Position numbers and translations under genes: made by a program
In this document: positions 1 through 8,333 of the stretch, in pieces
Layout: the number at the start of each line of letters is the position of its first letter
How positions within the stretch are numbered: the first letter of the stretch is position 1
Assembly: GCF_002933775.1 (NCBI RefSeq)
Contig: NZ_BEWV01000099.1
Span: 1 to 43,147, forward strand
Reading direction: 5' to 3'
DNA from: Prevotella sp. MGM1
Lineage (GTDB): Bacteria; Bacteroidota; Bacteroidia; Bacteroidales; Bacteroidaceae
Length of the DNA: 43,147 bases
The notes under the pieces: model-generated
Told to the model about the DNA's origin: nothing
The model's input: only the letters and a program-made list of their open reading frames with translations
The model's database searches: none

Positions 1-365
1 CTTGTGTCCCGCTTGCGGGCCTCCACGCAGTCGGTAAAGGCAGCGCTGTACATGTATGCGTCGTCGGGCGTGTCTGTCCAGTTGTCGTACATCGTGTACC
101 GTGTGACTTCCGCGCCGGCAAACTCAACCCGGTGACGCTCCACCGGCCATTCCTTGCGCACCATGCAGCCTTCACGGCATACGGCATAGAAATAGTCCAT
201 GTATGTTCCCGGCCGTGCGTCGGCCGTAATCTCGCACGTCCAGTGCATGCCGTCTGTGGTGCTCATGCCGTGTGCGGCCACTGTCCCGGCGTCTCCGTCG
301 GTGATGTTCAGGGTTAGTTCCTCGCCGAACACCGTGCGGTATTCCAAGTGAAAGAGTAGTTTCAT
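1..365 (-). CDS. malQ: 4-alpha-glucanotransferase (MalQ-like), N-terminal part only
   Basis: Reading leftwards from the ATG at 363-365, 121 codons are open to the window edge, so the gene is truncated by the window and not by mutation. The start MKLLFHLEYRTVFGEEL, a following beta-rich stretch with conserved Trp/Tyr residues and a YMYSAAFTDCV segment near residue 110 resemble the starch-binding CBM20 domain that opens the Bacteroidetes form of 4-alpha-glucanotransferase. That enzyme transfers glucan chains between malto-oligosaccharides in the cytoplasm, and no signal peptide is visible here. The catalytic domain lies outside the window, so the identity rests on the N-terminal domain alone; another CBM20 protein is possible. 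Confidence 0.62.
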   Translation of the reverse strand, partial: MKLLFHLEYRTVFGEELTLNITDGDAGTVAAHGMSTTDGMHWTCEITADARPGTYMDYFYAVCREGCMVRKEWPVERHRVEFAGAEVTRYTMYDNWTDTPDDAYMYSAAFTDCVEARKRDT

Positions 366-426
366 TATATCGGTTATAAGTTTATCTGTTTCTGTATCGT
401 GGCTTGCCGCCACATTATTTATAACG

Positions 427-445
427 TTGTTTTACGTTAAAACAA
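427..445. promoter_or_regulatory. Inverted repeat, possible operator upstream of malQ-like gene
   Basis: Arms TTGTTTTA (427-434) and TAAAACAA (438-445) are perfect complements around a CGT spacer, 62 bases before the malQ-like start codon. The size and symmetry fit a binding site for a dimeric regulator. Which protein binds it, if any, cannot be told from the window. Confidence 0.35.
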
Positions 446-768
446 TACATGGCGTTGTGATTTATTTATGTGATCGGCATGTACTCTTCACCGTGTGCGG
501 GTGTGACAGCCTTGAATGCTCATATTTGTGACAGACTGTGTAACGGGTATGATGGTCTTGAAACCACGGTCTGACGTCTGTCGTCCCGTGGCTGCGAATA
601 ATATTTACAAAACACCTTTCAAAACTCGCCCGTTTCAAAATTAAAGTCCCGTGGCCGAAAATATCGCTGTATTTTGCCGTTTGGTGCAACCGGTTGACAC
701 TCAGTGTGATATGTTGGTATCGCATGTCTGCGGCATCAAACGGTCCGCCACCGTTTTGCAACGGGCAT

Positions 769-819
769 CCCGTTACCTTGCGTTTAGCGTCCCGTTGCGG
801 CGCAACGAGCGTCTAAACG
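769..819 (+). repeat. Dispersed intergenic repeat A, copy 1
   Basis: CCCGTTACCTTGC (769-781) and GTCTAAACG (811-819) flank a 29-base gap. Both blocks recur with exactly the same 29-base gap, in reverse orientation, at 40304-40354. The unit folds on itself here: CGTTTAG (781-787) pairs with CTAAACG (813-819), and CGTTGC pairs with GCAACG inside it. Flanking sequence (757-775) adds an AACGGG/CCCGTT hairpin. Confidence 0.6.
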
Positions 820-920
820 TCTTGCGGTTAACCGCCAAACGCATTCCAAAGAGCGCCCCGTCGCGAAAAAACGGGTGTTTTTCATTCCGCGCCGGCCGTT
901 CTATCGTGATGTGTATAGCT

Positions 921-985
921 CCGTATCGGATTGTTTTTCTATTTCAACGGAAAACAAAGTGTTAAATCCGTGACATTTTATTTAC
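921..985 (-). repeat. Dispersed intergenic repeat B, copy 1
   Basis: On the minus strand this about 65-base stretch aligns with 13526-13592 on the plus strand. Shared blocks include ACGGATTT, ACACT, TGTTTTC and TTGAAATAGAAAA, in the same order and nearly the same spacing. Both copies have potential GGATT/AATCC-type pairing around the TTGAAATAGAAAA block. Confidence 0.5.
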
Positions 986-1099
986 TTTCTTACGTCATGC
1001 TGAGAGCCGGTTTCGTGCCGTCGGGTGATGCCGCAATCCAATTATAAAGGCGTCATGGCACAATATAGCGGCCGAAAATGCGTTTTAAGTCATGAAAAT

Positions 1100-1684
1100 A
1101 TGATAGTGAGTGAAAGCATATACATACTGAAAGAAGCGCTCGTGTGGCTCAGCCGCATAGGCCGGTGCAGGGGATTTGGCGTGCAGTCGCCCACAGACTA
1201 CTCGTTCATACGCTATGTGGTGAACGAGCATTATCCGTATTATGCCTATGCCGACCTTGCCGCACGTCATCCCGCCGACGGCAGGCTGCAAAGGAAGCTG
1301 GGACGCCTCTGCATGAGGATAGCCAACTTTCTGCAACCCTCCGTGATTGTGAACGGATGTGTGTCCGACAGCCTGCCCGATTATCTGCGTGCCGGTTGCC
1401 GCCGTGCCGCCGTGCGTAGTGATGCCGCTGATGCGGATACGGCAGATCTTATTGTCGTTCCGGCCACGGCCGGCGGGGAGCGGCTTTTTGCCGATGCGGT
1501 AGGGAAGACGACCGGGCGGTCTGTCCTCGTGGTCACGGGGATAAAAGACAGCCGTGCCGCGCGCCGTTTCTGGCGTGCCGTGGCGGCCGACAGGCGTGTA
1601 GGTGTCACTTTCGACCTGTATTATGCCGGAGTCGCTTTTTTCGATACGAAGAGATATAAGCATAACTATATAGTGAACTTCTGA
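1100..1684 (+). CDS. SAM-dependent methyltransferase-like protein, function unknown
   Basis: The 194-residue product has no signal peptide and carries GFGVQSPTDYSFIRYVVNEHY near its start and an FDLYYAGVAFFDTKRYKHN block close to its end. I associate this pattern with small Bacteroidales proteins related to class I methyltransferases, in which the end strand and a (V/I)VNF terminus are conserved. The usual glycine-rich SAM loop is not evident, so catalytic activity is doubtful. The frame is open from 1025 and an ATG at 1055 is also possible; I prefer 1100 because the preceding residues look non-coding. It ends 56 bases before the adenosyltransferase gene and is probably co-transcribed with it. 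Confidence 0.6.
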   Translation: MIVSESIYILKEALVWLSRIGRCRGFGVQSPTDYSFIRYVVNEHYPYYAYADLAARHPADGRLQRKLGRLCMRIANFLQPSVIVNGCVSDSLPDYLRAGCRRAAVRSDAADADTADLIVVPATAGGERLFADAVGKTTGRSVLVVTGIKDSRAARRFWRAVAADRRVGVTFDLYYAGVAFFDTKRYKHNYIVNF

Positions 1685-1740
1685 CAGTCCCCGCTGTCAG
1701 GTTTTTGGTGGCGGGGCGAGGAATTTTGGATATCAAGACG

Positions 1741-2361
1741 ATGAAAATAACAAAGGTATATACGAAAACCGGCGACGAGGGAGCGACAAGTCTTGTCGGC
1801 GGAATAAGGATAAGCAAGGCCGACATACGCCTTGCCGCATACGGCACGGTAGACGAGCTTAACTCGCAGTTGGGGCTGCTCGCCGCCCATATTTCGCACG
1901 AGGCGGAAGCCCGCCCGGATACACGGCCCGGAGCACACGGGCCGGAGTGCGGCCCGGCCCACGATATTGAAGTGATAGAGCGCATACAGTGTTGTCTGTT
2001 TAACGTTGGCACGCATCTTGCCACAGACCGGAGCCGCACGCCTCTATATGACTCGGCGAAGCTGCCTGCGGGCGAGGTGGAGCGCATGGAGAGGGAGATA
2101 GACACCCTGATTGCCTGTGTGCCCGAGGTGTCAGGCTTCATACTGCCCGGCGGTACTGTCGCCGCGGCCACGGCACATGTATGCCGCACGGTGTGCCGGC
2201 GTGCCGAACGCGAGATTGTGGCGCTGGCCGCGCTGGCCGAAGTGGCTCCCGAGATATGCCGGTATGTCAACCGCCTGTCAGACTATTTGTTTGTTTTAGC
2301 TAAAAAAATAAACTTTATGGCAGGTAAAAGTGAAAAAATGTGGACAACTCCTTGTGATTAA
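1741..2361 (+). CDS. PduO-type ATP:cob(I)alamin adenosyltransferase
   Basis: The product transfers the adenosyl group of ATP to cob(I)alamin to make adenosylcobalamin, the cofactor of enzymes such as methylmalonyl-CoA mutase. The 206-residue protein starts MKITKVYTKTGDEG, where the TKTGDEG loop binds the ATP phosphates. It continues with ISKADIRLAAYGTVDELNS and ends with the helical VCRRAEREI and YVNRLSDYLFVLA motifs that define the PduO/MMAB family. Residues about 55-75 form an insertion rich in Ala, Pro, Gly and His that is longer than usual. The start at 1741 is chosen because family members begin at this Met. It lies between the methyltransferase-like gene and the separately promoted DUF2795 gene. 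Confidence 0.92.
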   Translation: MKITKVYTKTGDEGATSLVGGIRISKADIRLAAYGTVDELNSQLGLLAAHISHEAEARPDTRPGAHGPECGPAHDIEVIERIQCCLFNVGTHLATDRSRTPLYDSAKLPAGEVERMEREIDTLIACVPEVSGFILPGGTVAAATAHVCRTVCRRAEREIVALAALAEVAPEICRYVNRLSDYLFVLAKKINFMAGKSEKMWTTPCD

Positions 2362-2381
2362 GAAGAAAATTACTACTTTTG
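2352..2381 (+). promoter_or_regulatory. Promoter of the DUF2795 gene
   Basis: TTG at 2352-2354 is followed after 19 bases by TACTTTTG at 2374-2381, a full match to the Bacteroidetes -7 consensus TAnnTTTG. It overlaps the end of the adenosyltransferase gene and lies 33 bases before the DUF2795 start codon. Confidence 0.7.
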
Positions 2382-2414
2382 CGACGAATTCAAAACTGAT
2401 AAAATTTAACCGCT

Positions 2415-2636
2415 ATGTATTGGACACTTGAATTAGCATCAAAGCTCGAAGACGCGCCATGGCCCGCCACGAAAGATGAGCTTATCGACTACGCTACCCG
2501 TTCGGGAGCACCGCTCGAAGTATTGGAAAATCTGCAAGAAATAGAAGACGAAGGTGATGTATATGAAAGTATAGAGGACATCTGGCCCGACTATCCCACG
2601 AAAGAGGATTTTCTATTCAACGAGGACGAGTATTGA
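2415..2636 (+). CDS. DUF2795 domain protein, small and acidic
   Basis: This 73-residue protein begins MYWTLELASKLEDAPWPATK and ends in a very acidic DEGDVYESIEDIWPDY...DED tail. It matches the DUF2795 family, which is strongly conserved and typically encoded alone in Bacteroidales genomes. No signal peptide or membrane segment is visible, so it should be cytoplasmic. The family has no established function. It has its own promoter and is followed directly by an intrinsic terminator, so it is a single-gene transcript. Confidence 0.85.
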   Translation: MYWTLELASKLEDAPWPATKDELIDYATRSGAPLEVLENLQEIEDEGDVYESIEDIWPDYPTKEDFLFNEDEY

Positions 2637-2680
2637 AATGTAAAGATATGTGAGCACGGCAACAGTGTTTTCACGTATAG

Positions 2681-2728
2681 AAGAGGCAGCCCCGTATATC
2701 CGAAAGGAGTCCGGGGCTGCTTCTTTAT
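2681..2728 (+). terminator. Intrinsic terminator after DUF2795 gene
   Basis: AAGAGGCAGCCCCG pairs with CGGGGCTGCTTCTT around a short A/G-rich loop and is followed by a T-rich run. It lies 45 bases after the stop codon. Confidence 0.85.
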
Positions 2729-2887
2729 GCGTCTCCGGCTCTGTGGCCGGATATAGTCATGGCACGTGGGTGTTTTGGTGTTGATGCCGGTTATTAGGCC
2801 GTTATGGTTGGACAAATGTTAAATTATATATATTTTATTGGTTATTAACAATTCGGCAACTCGTTGATAATCAGTGTTTTAAAAATC

Positions 2888-2895
2888 GGGGGGGG
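2888..2895 (+). repeat. G8 homopolymer upstream of fimbrial locus 1 promoter
   Basis: Eight consecutive G residues lie 31 bases before the -33 element at 2927. Such tracts are prone to slipped-strand length changes. A similar G7 tract precedes fimbrial locus 2. Confidence 0.6.
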
Positions 2896-2900
2896 TGGTT

Positions 2901-2912
2901 TTTAACGTTAAA
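2901..2912. promoter_or_regulatory. 12-base palindrome TTTAACGTTAAA next to the fimbrial promoter
   Basis: A perfect dyad between the G8 tract and the -33 element, in a typical activator position. It may be a regulator binding site; this is inference from symmetry and position only. Confidence 0.3.
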
Positions 2913-2926
2913 TAACTTTTTATCCC

Positions 2927-2957
2927 TTTGTTTTTCTGTTTCTGATAATTAATTTTG
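2927..2957 (+). promoter_or_regulatory. Promoter of fimbrial locus 1
   Basis: TTTG (2927-2930), a 19-base spacer and TAATTTTG (2950-2957) match the Bacteroidetes promoter consensus at both boxes. Transcription would begin near 2963, leaving an untranslated leader of roughly 210 bases before the first gene. I recognise no known riboswitch in that leader. Confidence 0.75.
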
Positions 2958-3175
2958 CACAACTTTTTAAATAGCTCCGCCTTGTGGGGCATCGGAAATC
3001 CTGTCTTGGGATGTGGATTTGTTAGACATATAAGACCGTTTCCCGGCTCGGTGTTTTCATCGTGAGGGAGGGATAACAGCGAGTTGAGGATATTTTTATA
3101 TCACGATTTGGGTACTTTGTATACTTAGAAGGCAAAACAAAATTAAACGACATATATTAAAATAATTCTTTTGAT

Positions 3176-3769
3176 ATGAATGCCAGACTTAAAATAATGT
3201 TATTATCGTTGGGCATGATGTTTGTCGTATCGAAGTCGGCTGGACAAGACGTTGCTTTGAAGACAAATTTACTTTATGACATTGCGGCATATACCGCCAA
3301 TGCCGGTGTGGAAGTGGGGCTTGCTCCACGCTGGACAGTGGATGTCTCCGGTAATTACAACGCATGGACACTTTCGCATGATCGTAAATGGAAGCACTGG
3401 TTGGTGCAGCCTGAGGCACGGTATTGGCTGTGCGACCGCTTCGCCGGGCATTTCTTCGGTGTCCATGCTCTTGGCGGCGAATACAATGCGGGACATATTA
3501 AAAACAGCATATCCTTTCTCGGTACGGACTTCTCGCGGCTTTCAGACAAGCGGTTTCAAGGCTGGTTTGCAGGTGCCGGCATAGCATACGGCTACGCATG
3601 GATACTCAGCCGGCACTGGAACCTTGAGGCAGAGGTCGGTATCGGCTACATATATACCAAGTACGACAGTTATCCCTGTGCCACGTGCGGCAAGAAGATA
3701 GACGAGGGTAAGTCGCATAATTATGTCGGGCCGACCAAGGCTGCGGTTAATTTGGTATACGCATTCTAA
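3176..3769 (+). CDS. DUF3575 outer-membrane protein of fimbrial locus 1
   Basis: A 197-residue protein with a signal peptide ending near residue 23 (SAGQ) and then the DUF3575 signature, DVALKTNLLYDIAAY followed by alternating beta strands and WKHWLVQPEARYW. The pattern of short strands and a final aromatic residue (VYAF) suggests a small outer-membrane beta-barrel. DUF3575 genes regularly open Mfa/FimA-type fimbrial operons, which is the context here: it is first after the promoter and 25 bases before the DUF3868 gene. A structural or assembly role is inferred from that linkage. A CATCGKK segment near residue 170 adds a Cys pair that is not a general family feature as far as I know. Confidence 0.85.
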   Translation: MNARLKIMLLSLGMMFVVSKSAGQDVALKTNLLYDIAAYTANAGVEVGLAPRWTVDVSGNYNAWTLSHDRKWKHWLVQPEARYWLCDRFAGHFFGVHALGGEYNAGHIKNSISFLGTDFSRLSDKRFQGWFAGAGIAYGYAWILSRHWNLEAEVGIGYIYTKYDSYPCATCGKKIDEGKSHNYVGPTKAAVNLVYAF

Positions 3770-3794
3770 TCGAAACAAACGTTTTTTATCTGAT

Positions 3795-5216
3795 ATGAAA
3801 AGTATTATAGCCAGGATATATTGCGTGTGCCTGCTGCTTGCGGCCTGTCTGGCGGATGCCGGCGCGCAGGCCATACTCGACGAGCGGGTGCGGATCTCGG
3901 ATCTCTCGGTGTCTCGTTCGGACGGGAAATTGTTTGTGGCGATGAGCATCGACGTGACGGCGCTTGACGTGAAGAGCAACAACGAGATTATAATCACGCC
4001 GGTGGTGCGGGGCAAATCGGACGAAGTGAGGCTCAAGCCGGTGATGATTGCCGGCCGAAACCGTTATTACCACCATCTTCGCAATACCGGTGCGGATGCC
4101 GACAGCATGGATGTTTATCGTCATGGCAGTGTGTCGGTGGTCGAATACCGCACTGTGGCACCCTACCGGTCATGGATGGGAGGAGCCGATATGAACGCCG
4201 TATGCGAGACCCGCGGCTGCTGCTCCGAGTCGGAAAGCATGGGCGTGGACCGGCTTGCGCGGCTCGACGTCGAACCGAAAGTGTATGAGCCGAGGCTCAT
4301 CTATGTCTCTCCGAAAGCGGAACCGAAGATACGTGACATGCAAGGCTCGGCATACATAGACTTCCCCGTGAACCGCACGGAGATATATCCGGGCTATCGC
4401 AATAATCCGGCCGAGTTGCAGAAGATATGGCATACGATAGACACAGTGAAGAGCGACCCCGACGTGGAGATCATTGCCCTTACCTTCAAGGGATATGCCT
4501 CGCCGGAAGGATCGTACTCTAACAATACCCGCCTGGCCAAAGGTCGCACGGCGGCGCTTAAAGAATATGTGCGCAAGCTGTATGACTTCCCCGCAGGCCT
4601 GATAGCCACGGACTATGAGCCGGAAGACTGGGAAGGACTGGAGAAATACGTGGCGGAGTCTTATATGGACAACAAGGAAGACATACTTGCCATCATCCGC
4701 GGCGGTCTCGAACCTGATGCCAAAGACCGTAAAATCAAGACGGCATATCCGAGGGAGTATGCTTTCCTGCTTAAGAACGTATATCCGGGACTACGCCACT
4801 CGGACTATGTGGTGAGATACAAGATCAGGCAATATACCGACATAGCGGAAATAAGGCGCATGTTGAAGACACAGCCGCAGAAACTGAGCCTGCAAGAGAT
4901 GTATATGGCAGCCGGGGAGATGGAGCAGGGCAGCGACGAATATGCCGAGACGTTCGAGATTGCGGTGAGAATGTATCCCGATGACGCTACGGCCAACCTG
5001 AATGCCGCTTGTACCGCCCTGGCGCGCAGGGACATGAAAGCGGCCGAACGCTATCTGGCGAAAGCCGGCGATACGGCCAATGCCGTATATACGCGTGGTG
5101 TGTATGCCGCGATGAACGGCGACTACGACGCTGCCGGACGGTTGTTCGCTGAGGCTGAGCGCGGTGGATTGAAAGAAGCCGGAGCAGAAATCAGACGGCT
5201 CGAAGAGTTCAGATGA
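3795..5216 (+). CDS. DUF3868/OmpA-like fimbrial assembly protein with TPR-like C-terminus
   Basis: The 473-residue product has a signal peptide ending at about residue 25 (DAGAQ). Residues 26-180 form a beta-rich region of DUF3868 type. Residues about 184-290 are an OmpA-like domain (AYIDFPVNRTEIYPGY, then FKGYASPEGS and a conserved NxxLAxxR-like helix), which in this family would contact peptidoglycan. The remainder is helical and TPR-like. Proteins of this build sit next to DUF3575 genes in Mfa/FimA loci. The frame is open from 3723, but the Met at 3795 starts the signal peptide. Confidence 0.82.
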   Translation: MKSIIARIYCVCLLLAACLADAGAQAILDERVRISDLSVSRSDGKLFVAMSIDVTALDVKSNNEIIITPVVRGKSDEVRLKPVMIAGRNRYYHHLRNTGADADSMDVYRHGSVSVVEYRTVAPYRSWMGGADMNAVCETRGCCSESESMGVDRLARLDVEPKVYEPRLIYVSPKAEPKIRDMQGSAYIDFPVNRTEIYPGYRNNPAELQKIWHTIDTVKSDPDVEIIALTFKGYASPEGSYSNNTRLAKGRTAALKEYVRKLYDFPAGLIATDYEPEDWEGLEKYVAESYMDNKEDILAIIRGGLEPDAKDRKIKTAYPREYAFLLKNVYPGLRHSDYVVRYKIRQYTDIAEIRRMLKTQPQKLSLQEMYMAAGEMEQGSDEYAETFEIAVRMYPDDATANLNAACTALARRDMKAAERYLAKAGDTANAVYTRGVYAAMNGDYDAAGRLFAEAERGGLKEAGAEIRRLEEFR

Positions 5217-5292
5217 GCATGATTATAATTCGAATAACAATCAAACAGACCAAGACAATAAAAGGTAGAAACTAAAAAACAGAACAAAAAAA

Positions 5293-7308
5293 ATGAGAGT
5301 CAAGAGCAGATTTTTATCGGGTATCCTTGCCATCGGCATGTTGACGGGATGCAGTAACGACGAGATTTTGGTAAACGACGGTAGCGACAATCCTGTTGTA
5401 AACAACGGAGAGAAGGTTTACATGGCGGTGAACGTGAAGCTGCCGACTGCGGGAGGAACACGCAGTGAGACCGAAGGCGGCGGACAGTCGACAGGCGGAA
5501 ACGAGGTGGGAAAGGACTACGAGAACAATGTCTCGACGATGCTTATCGTCCTTGCTGACAAGGACAACAAGATTGTCACCTACTCAACGGTGGACAACCT
5601 CAATACCGATGACGCCGGTGTGGTGGATAAAGGAGATGGCTCGCTTGAAATAAAGAATGCCACGGTGACAGCCACGGCATCGTTCAAAAAGACGGCAATA
5701 GCCACATATTACACGGGAGACCACATGGATGCAGGTACCGGACAGTTGAAGTCGGAATATGCCGATGTCCATGTGTTCACGTTCTGTAATTATACGGAAG
5801 ATTTGAGAAAAGCGGTGGAAAAGTCAAGCGGTGCCACCACAGACGCGGAGGCCACGGCATGGACAGACGCTGTTTGTACTGTCAACGAGACTAAGTCAGG
5901 TGTGGCAGGTGTCAACCCCTGGGCAAAGAATGCAGTATTGATGTCCAACAAATCTTTGGAGACAAAGGCCATACCTTCCAAACTCGACGATTGGAATGCT
6001 TATGCTTTCGTGACATCGCCTTTCAACCTGTCGGGCAGCAATGCCAATATTAACAACGGCGGGGCAATTAGCGTGGAGCGCTCGGTGGCGCGTTTCGATT
6101 TCAAGGACGGCAGTCCGGCGGCGACACCCGCCAATACTTACTATGTAGGTAAGGAAACGGATGCTACACTGATGATGGAGCTGACGAAGATGGCTCTTGT
6201 GAACATGAGCAAGAAGTTCTATTATCTCCGTAGGGTATCTGACGATGGACTGCCCGGTGGCGCCGGCTTCGGTATTTGCGGCAACGAGCATTCTGAAAAC
6301 TATGTTGTCGACGTGTTCGCTCAGGACAAGTATGACCACAAGGTCGGTGATAATACTGCCGGCAATAAGTTCTCAAACTATTTTAATTTCTGCCTTGGAT
6401 ATGGTGAAAGCCATGCCGACTGGACTATAAATGAGTATGCCCGCAATCAGTGGTTCACATCGGAGATAAGCGAAGTGCTTGGAAATGAAGATGATAATGA
6501 CGACACTTGGAACAAGCCGGACAGCAAGGGTGATTACAAGATATGGCGCTATGTGACGGAGAATACTGTCCCTGTGGCTCCCAACGGCCAGATACGTCAG
6601 AACAACGGCATAACAACGGGTGTGGTTTTCAAGGGTAAGTTTATGGCGATAGACGGTAAAACGCCTGCCCTTCTGAAGGGTGCCATAGAAAAGGCGGCCG
6701 GATATAATAGCGAGACGGAACTTAAAAACGGTGATACCCCGGTGCTATACGTGTTTGATAACACCATATATGTAGGTTGGAAAGGTGCTGCGGATGAGAA
6801 AGACCCGCAGGATGTCATAGCCAGTGCGTCTGCCGCCGCGGAAGGAACGGCTCTGTTCCGTGCCGTATTCGGAGAGGGTGCCAAGAAAGACGAGACAACC
6901 GGTGAGGTGACTCCCGTAGCGGGATCGCTTGCCGACATATATGATAAAAACGGAGGATTTAACGATGACTTCTGTGCCGCGGCGACCAAGGTTGGCTTCA
7001 CTATGTATGAGGCAAGCTATGATGAGGAAGATGGCGGCGGATACTACTGCTACTATTACTACTGGAACCGCCACAACAACAATGACGACCCGACAGTGAT
7101 GGGCCCGATGGAATTTGCCGTTGTACGTAACAACGTCTATAAGCTGGCGGTGACGGAGATCGGCAAGTTGGGTCATCCGCGTGTGTCGAAAAACGATCCC
7201 GATCCGGTAGACCCCGATACTCCGGATGAGAAAGGCGACCTGTATATCCGTGTTTCGGTTGAGGTCTTGCCGTGGGTTGTCCGTGTGAACGATATTGTCT
7301 TTAACTAA
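5293..7308 (+). CDS. Mfa1-like major fimbrillin lipoprotein
   Basis: A 671-residue lipoprotein precursor with lipobox Cys20 (GMLTGC). A Thr-Arg site at 56-57 fits the arginine-specific cleavage that matures fimbrillins before donor-strand polymerisation. The C-terminal third carries the Mfa1 hallmarks: a Tyr-rich YYCYYYYWNRHNNN segment, then MEFAVVRNNVYKLAV and an ending VLPWVVRVNDIVFN. Its A-rich leader just before the ATG is typical of strongly translated Bacteroidetes genes. The neighbouring Mfa2-like anchor and accessory lipoproteins support the assignment as main shaft subunit at the cell surface. It is somewhat longer than Porphyromonas Mfa1. Confidence 0.9.
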   Translation: MRVKSRFLSGILAIGMLTGCSNDEILVNDGSDNPVVNNGEKVYMAVNVKLPTAGGTRSETEGGGQSTGGNEVGKDYENNVSTMLIVLADKDNKIVTYSTVDNLNTDDAGVVDKGDGSLEIKNATVTATASFKKTAIATYYTGDHMDAGTGQLKSEYADVHVFTFCNYTEDLRKAVEKSSGATTDAEATAWTDAVCTVNETKSGVAGVNPWAKNAVLMSNKSLETKAIPSKLDDWNAYAFVTSPFNLSGSNANINNGGAISVERSVARFDFKDGSPAATPANTYYVGKETDATLMMELTKMALVNMSKKFYYLRRVSDDGLPGGAGFGICGNEHSENYVVDVFAQDKYDHKVGDNTAGNKFSNYFNFCLGYGESHADWTINEYARNQWFTSEISEVLGNEDDNDDTWNKPDSKGDYKIWRYVTENTVPVAPNGQIRQNNGITTGVVFKGKFMAIDGKTPALLKGAIEKAAGYNSETELKNGDTPVLYVFDNTIYVGWKGAADEKDPQDVIASASAAAEGTALFRAVFGEGAKKDETTGEVTPVAGSLADIYDKNGGFNDDFCAAATKVGFTMYEASYDEEDGGGYYCYYYYWNRHNNNDDPTVMGPMEFAVVRNNVYKLAVTEIGKLGHPRVSKNDPDPVDPDTPDEKGDLYIRVSVEVLPWVVRVNDIVFN

Positions 7309-7315
7309 TCGGACG

Positions 7316-8326
7316 ATGAGAGAAAACAGACGGAATATGATTTCAAGGCTCATCGGCGCGGTTCTCGCCGCGCTGATGACAGCCTCTTTTTCTTCGTGCG
7401 AACGCATTTATGAAGACTTGGAGGCCTGTCCGCATGGCGTGTCACTGCGTTTTGTATATGACTACAACATGGAGTTTGCCAATGCTTTTCCGTCAAAGGT
7501 GGATTGCCTTACGCTTCTTGTGTATGACAGTGAGGGCAACTATGTGACGACGATAACGGAAAAAAGCGATGCTTTGGCCGACGAATCATACCGTATGAGA
7601 CTCGATCTTGCCGCCGGTACCTATCGTTTTGTGGCATACGGCGGCATCGCCTGCGAGCGGAGCTCGTTCTCGATGATACCCGAGCCGGTTGCCGGCTTGC
7701 GCCATTCGGACCTACGTGTTGTCATGGATGCCGATTGCCTTACGGTGCAGGAACGTAAGAACCTGCACGGGATGTATTGGGGAGAGCTTACTCTCTCTAC
7801 CGCAGACCTGTATAGAGAGGGTGTTGTCAAGATGATGAAGAACACCAATAATCTAAGGATAATGCTTCAACAGGTGGACGGTATCAAGGTTGACAATAAT
7901 GATTACGACTTCTTCATCGAAGACGATAACACTCTTTTCGGACCGGACAACGATTTGATTGCCGCAGGAACGGTTACATACACGCCGTGGACGAAAGGGC
8001 AGGCGGTGGTCGGCAGACTGCCGGACGGCAGCGACGTGGAGGCTGCCTATGCCGAGTTGTCCGTTTCCAGACTGATGACGAAAAACAGTCCCAGGCTGAT
8101 TGTGCGCCGTCATGCCGACGGTTCGGAAGTGATCAACATTCCGTTGAACAATTATCTGCTCGCTTTCAAGAGCGATTTGTATCCTAATATGGGCAAACAG
8201 GAATTTCTCGACCGCAAGAGTGAGTGGCCGATGGTATTCTTTCTCGGCCACGACATGGAGTGGATGAGCGCCTATATAAAGATTGAAGACTGGGTTGTGA
8301 GGATAAACGATATATCTGGAATATAG
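7316..8326 (+). CDS. FimB/Mfa2-family fimbrial anchor lipoprotein
   Basis: The 336-residue lipoprotein has lipobox Cys28 followed by LEACPHGVSLRFVYDYN, the start typical of the FimB/Mfa2 family. The family caps the growing end and tethers the fimbria to the outer membrane. Beta-rich segments such as LTLLVYDSEGNYVTTI and AAGTYRFVAYGG follow, and the protein ends with DWVVRINDISGI, which echoes the end of the major fimbrillin. It starts 8 bases after the fimbrillin stop. A downstream Met at 7337 is an alternative start. The 442-residue DUF5119 protein of locus 2 shares the CP...VRFEYNW pattern. Confidence 0.85.
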   Translation: MRENRRNMISRLIGAVLAALMTASFSSCERIYEDLEACPHGVSLRFVYDYNMEFANAFPSKVDCLTLLVYDSEGNYVTTITEKSDALADESYRMRLDLAAGTYRFVAYGGIACERSSFSMIPEPVAGLRHSDLRVVMDADCLTVQERKNLHGMYWGELTLSTADLYREGVVKMMKNTNNLRIMLQQVDGIKVDNNDYDFFIEDDNTLFGPDNDLIAAGTVTYTPWTKGQAVVGRLPDGSDVEAAYAELSVSRLMTKNSPRLIVRRHADGSEVINIPLNNYLLAFKSDLYPNMGKQEFLDRKSEWPMVFFLGHDMEWMSAYIKIEDWVVRINDISGI

Positions 8327-8333
8327 ATACGAA

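Larger units (their letters stand above)
366..1099. other. Gene-free region with two dispersed repeats
   Basis: About 730 bases separate the divergent malQ-like gene and the methyltransferase-like gene. The open frames here have no family resemblance and run through repeats, so I call no gene. What it does hold is an 8-base-arm inverted repeat at 427-445 and two intergenic repeat units at 769-819 and 921-985 that recur elsewhere in the window. No convincing TAnnTTTG promoter was found for either flanking gene. Confidence 0.6.

Noticed and set aside
462..965. Overlapping open frames of about 100 codons in the region before the methyltransferase-like gene
   Set aside because: They lie on repeats, lack family resemblance and signals, and overlap each other on opposite strands.
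3100..3125. TACTTTG near 3114 as a second promoter for locus 1
   Set aside because: It is one base short of TAnnTTTG and has no -33 box at a suitable distance.
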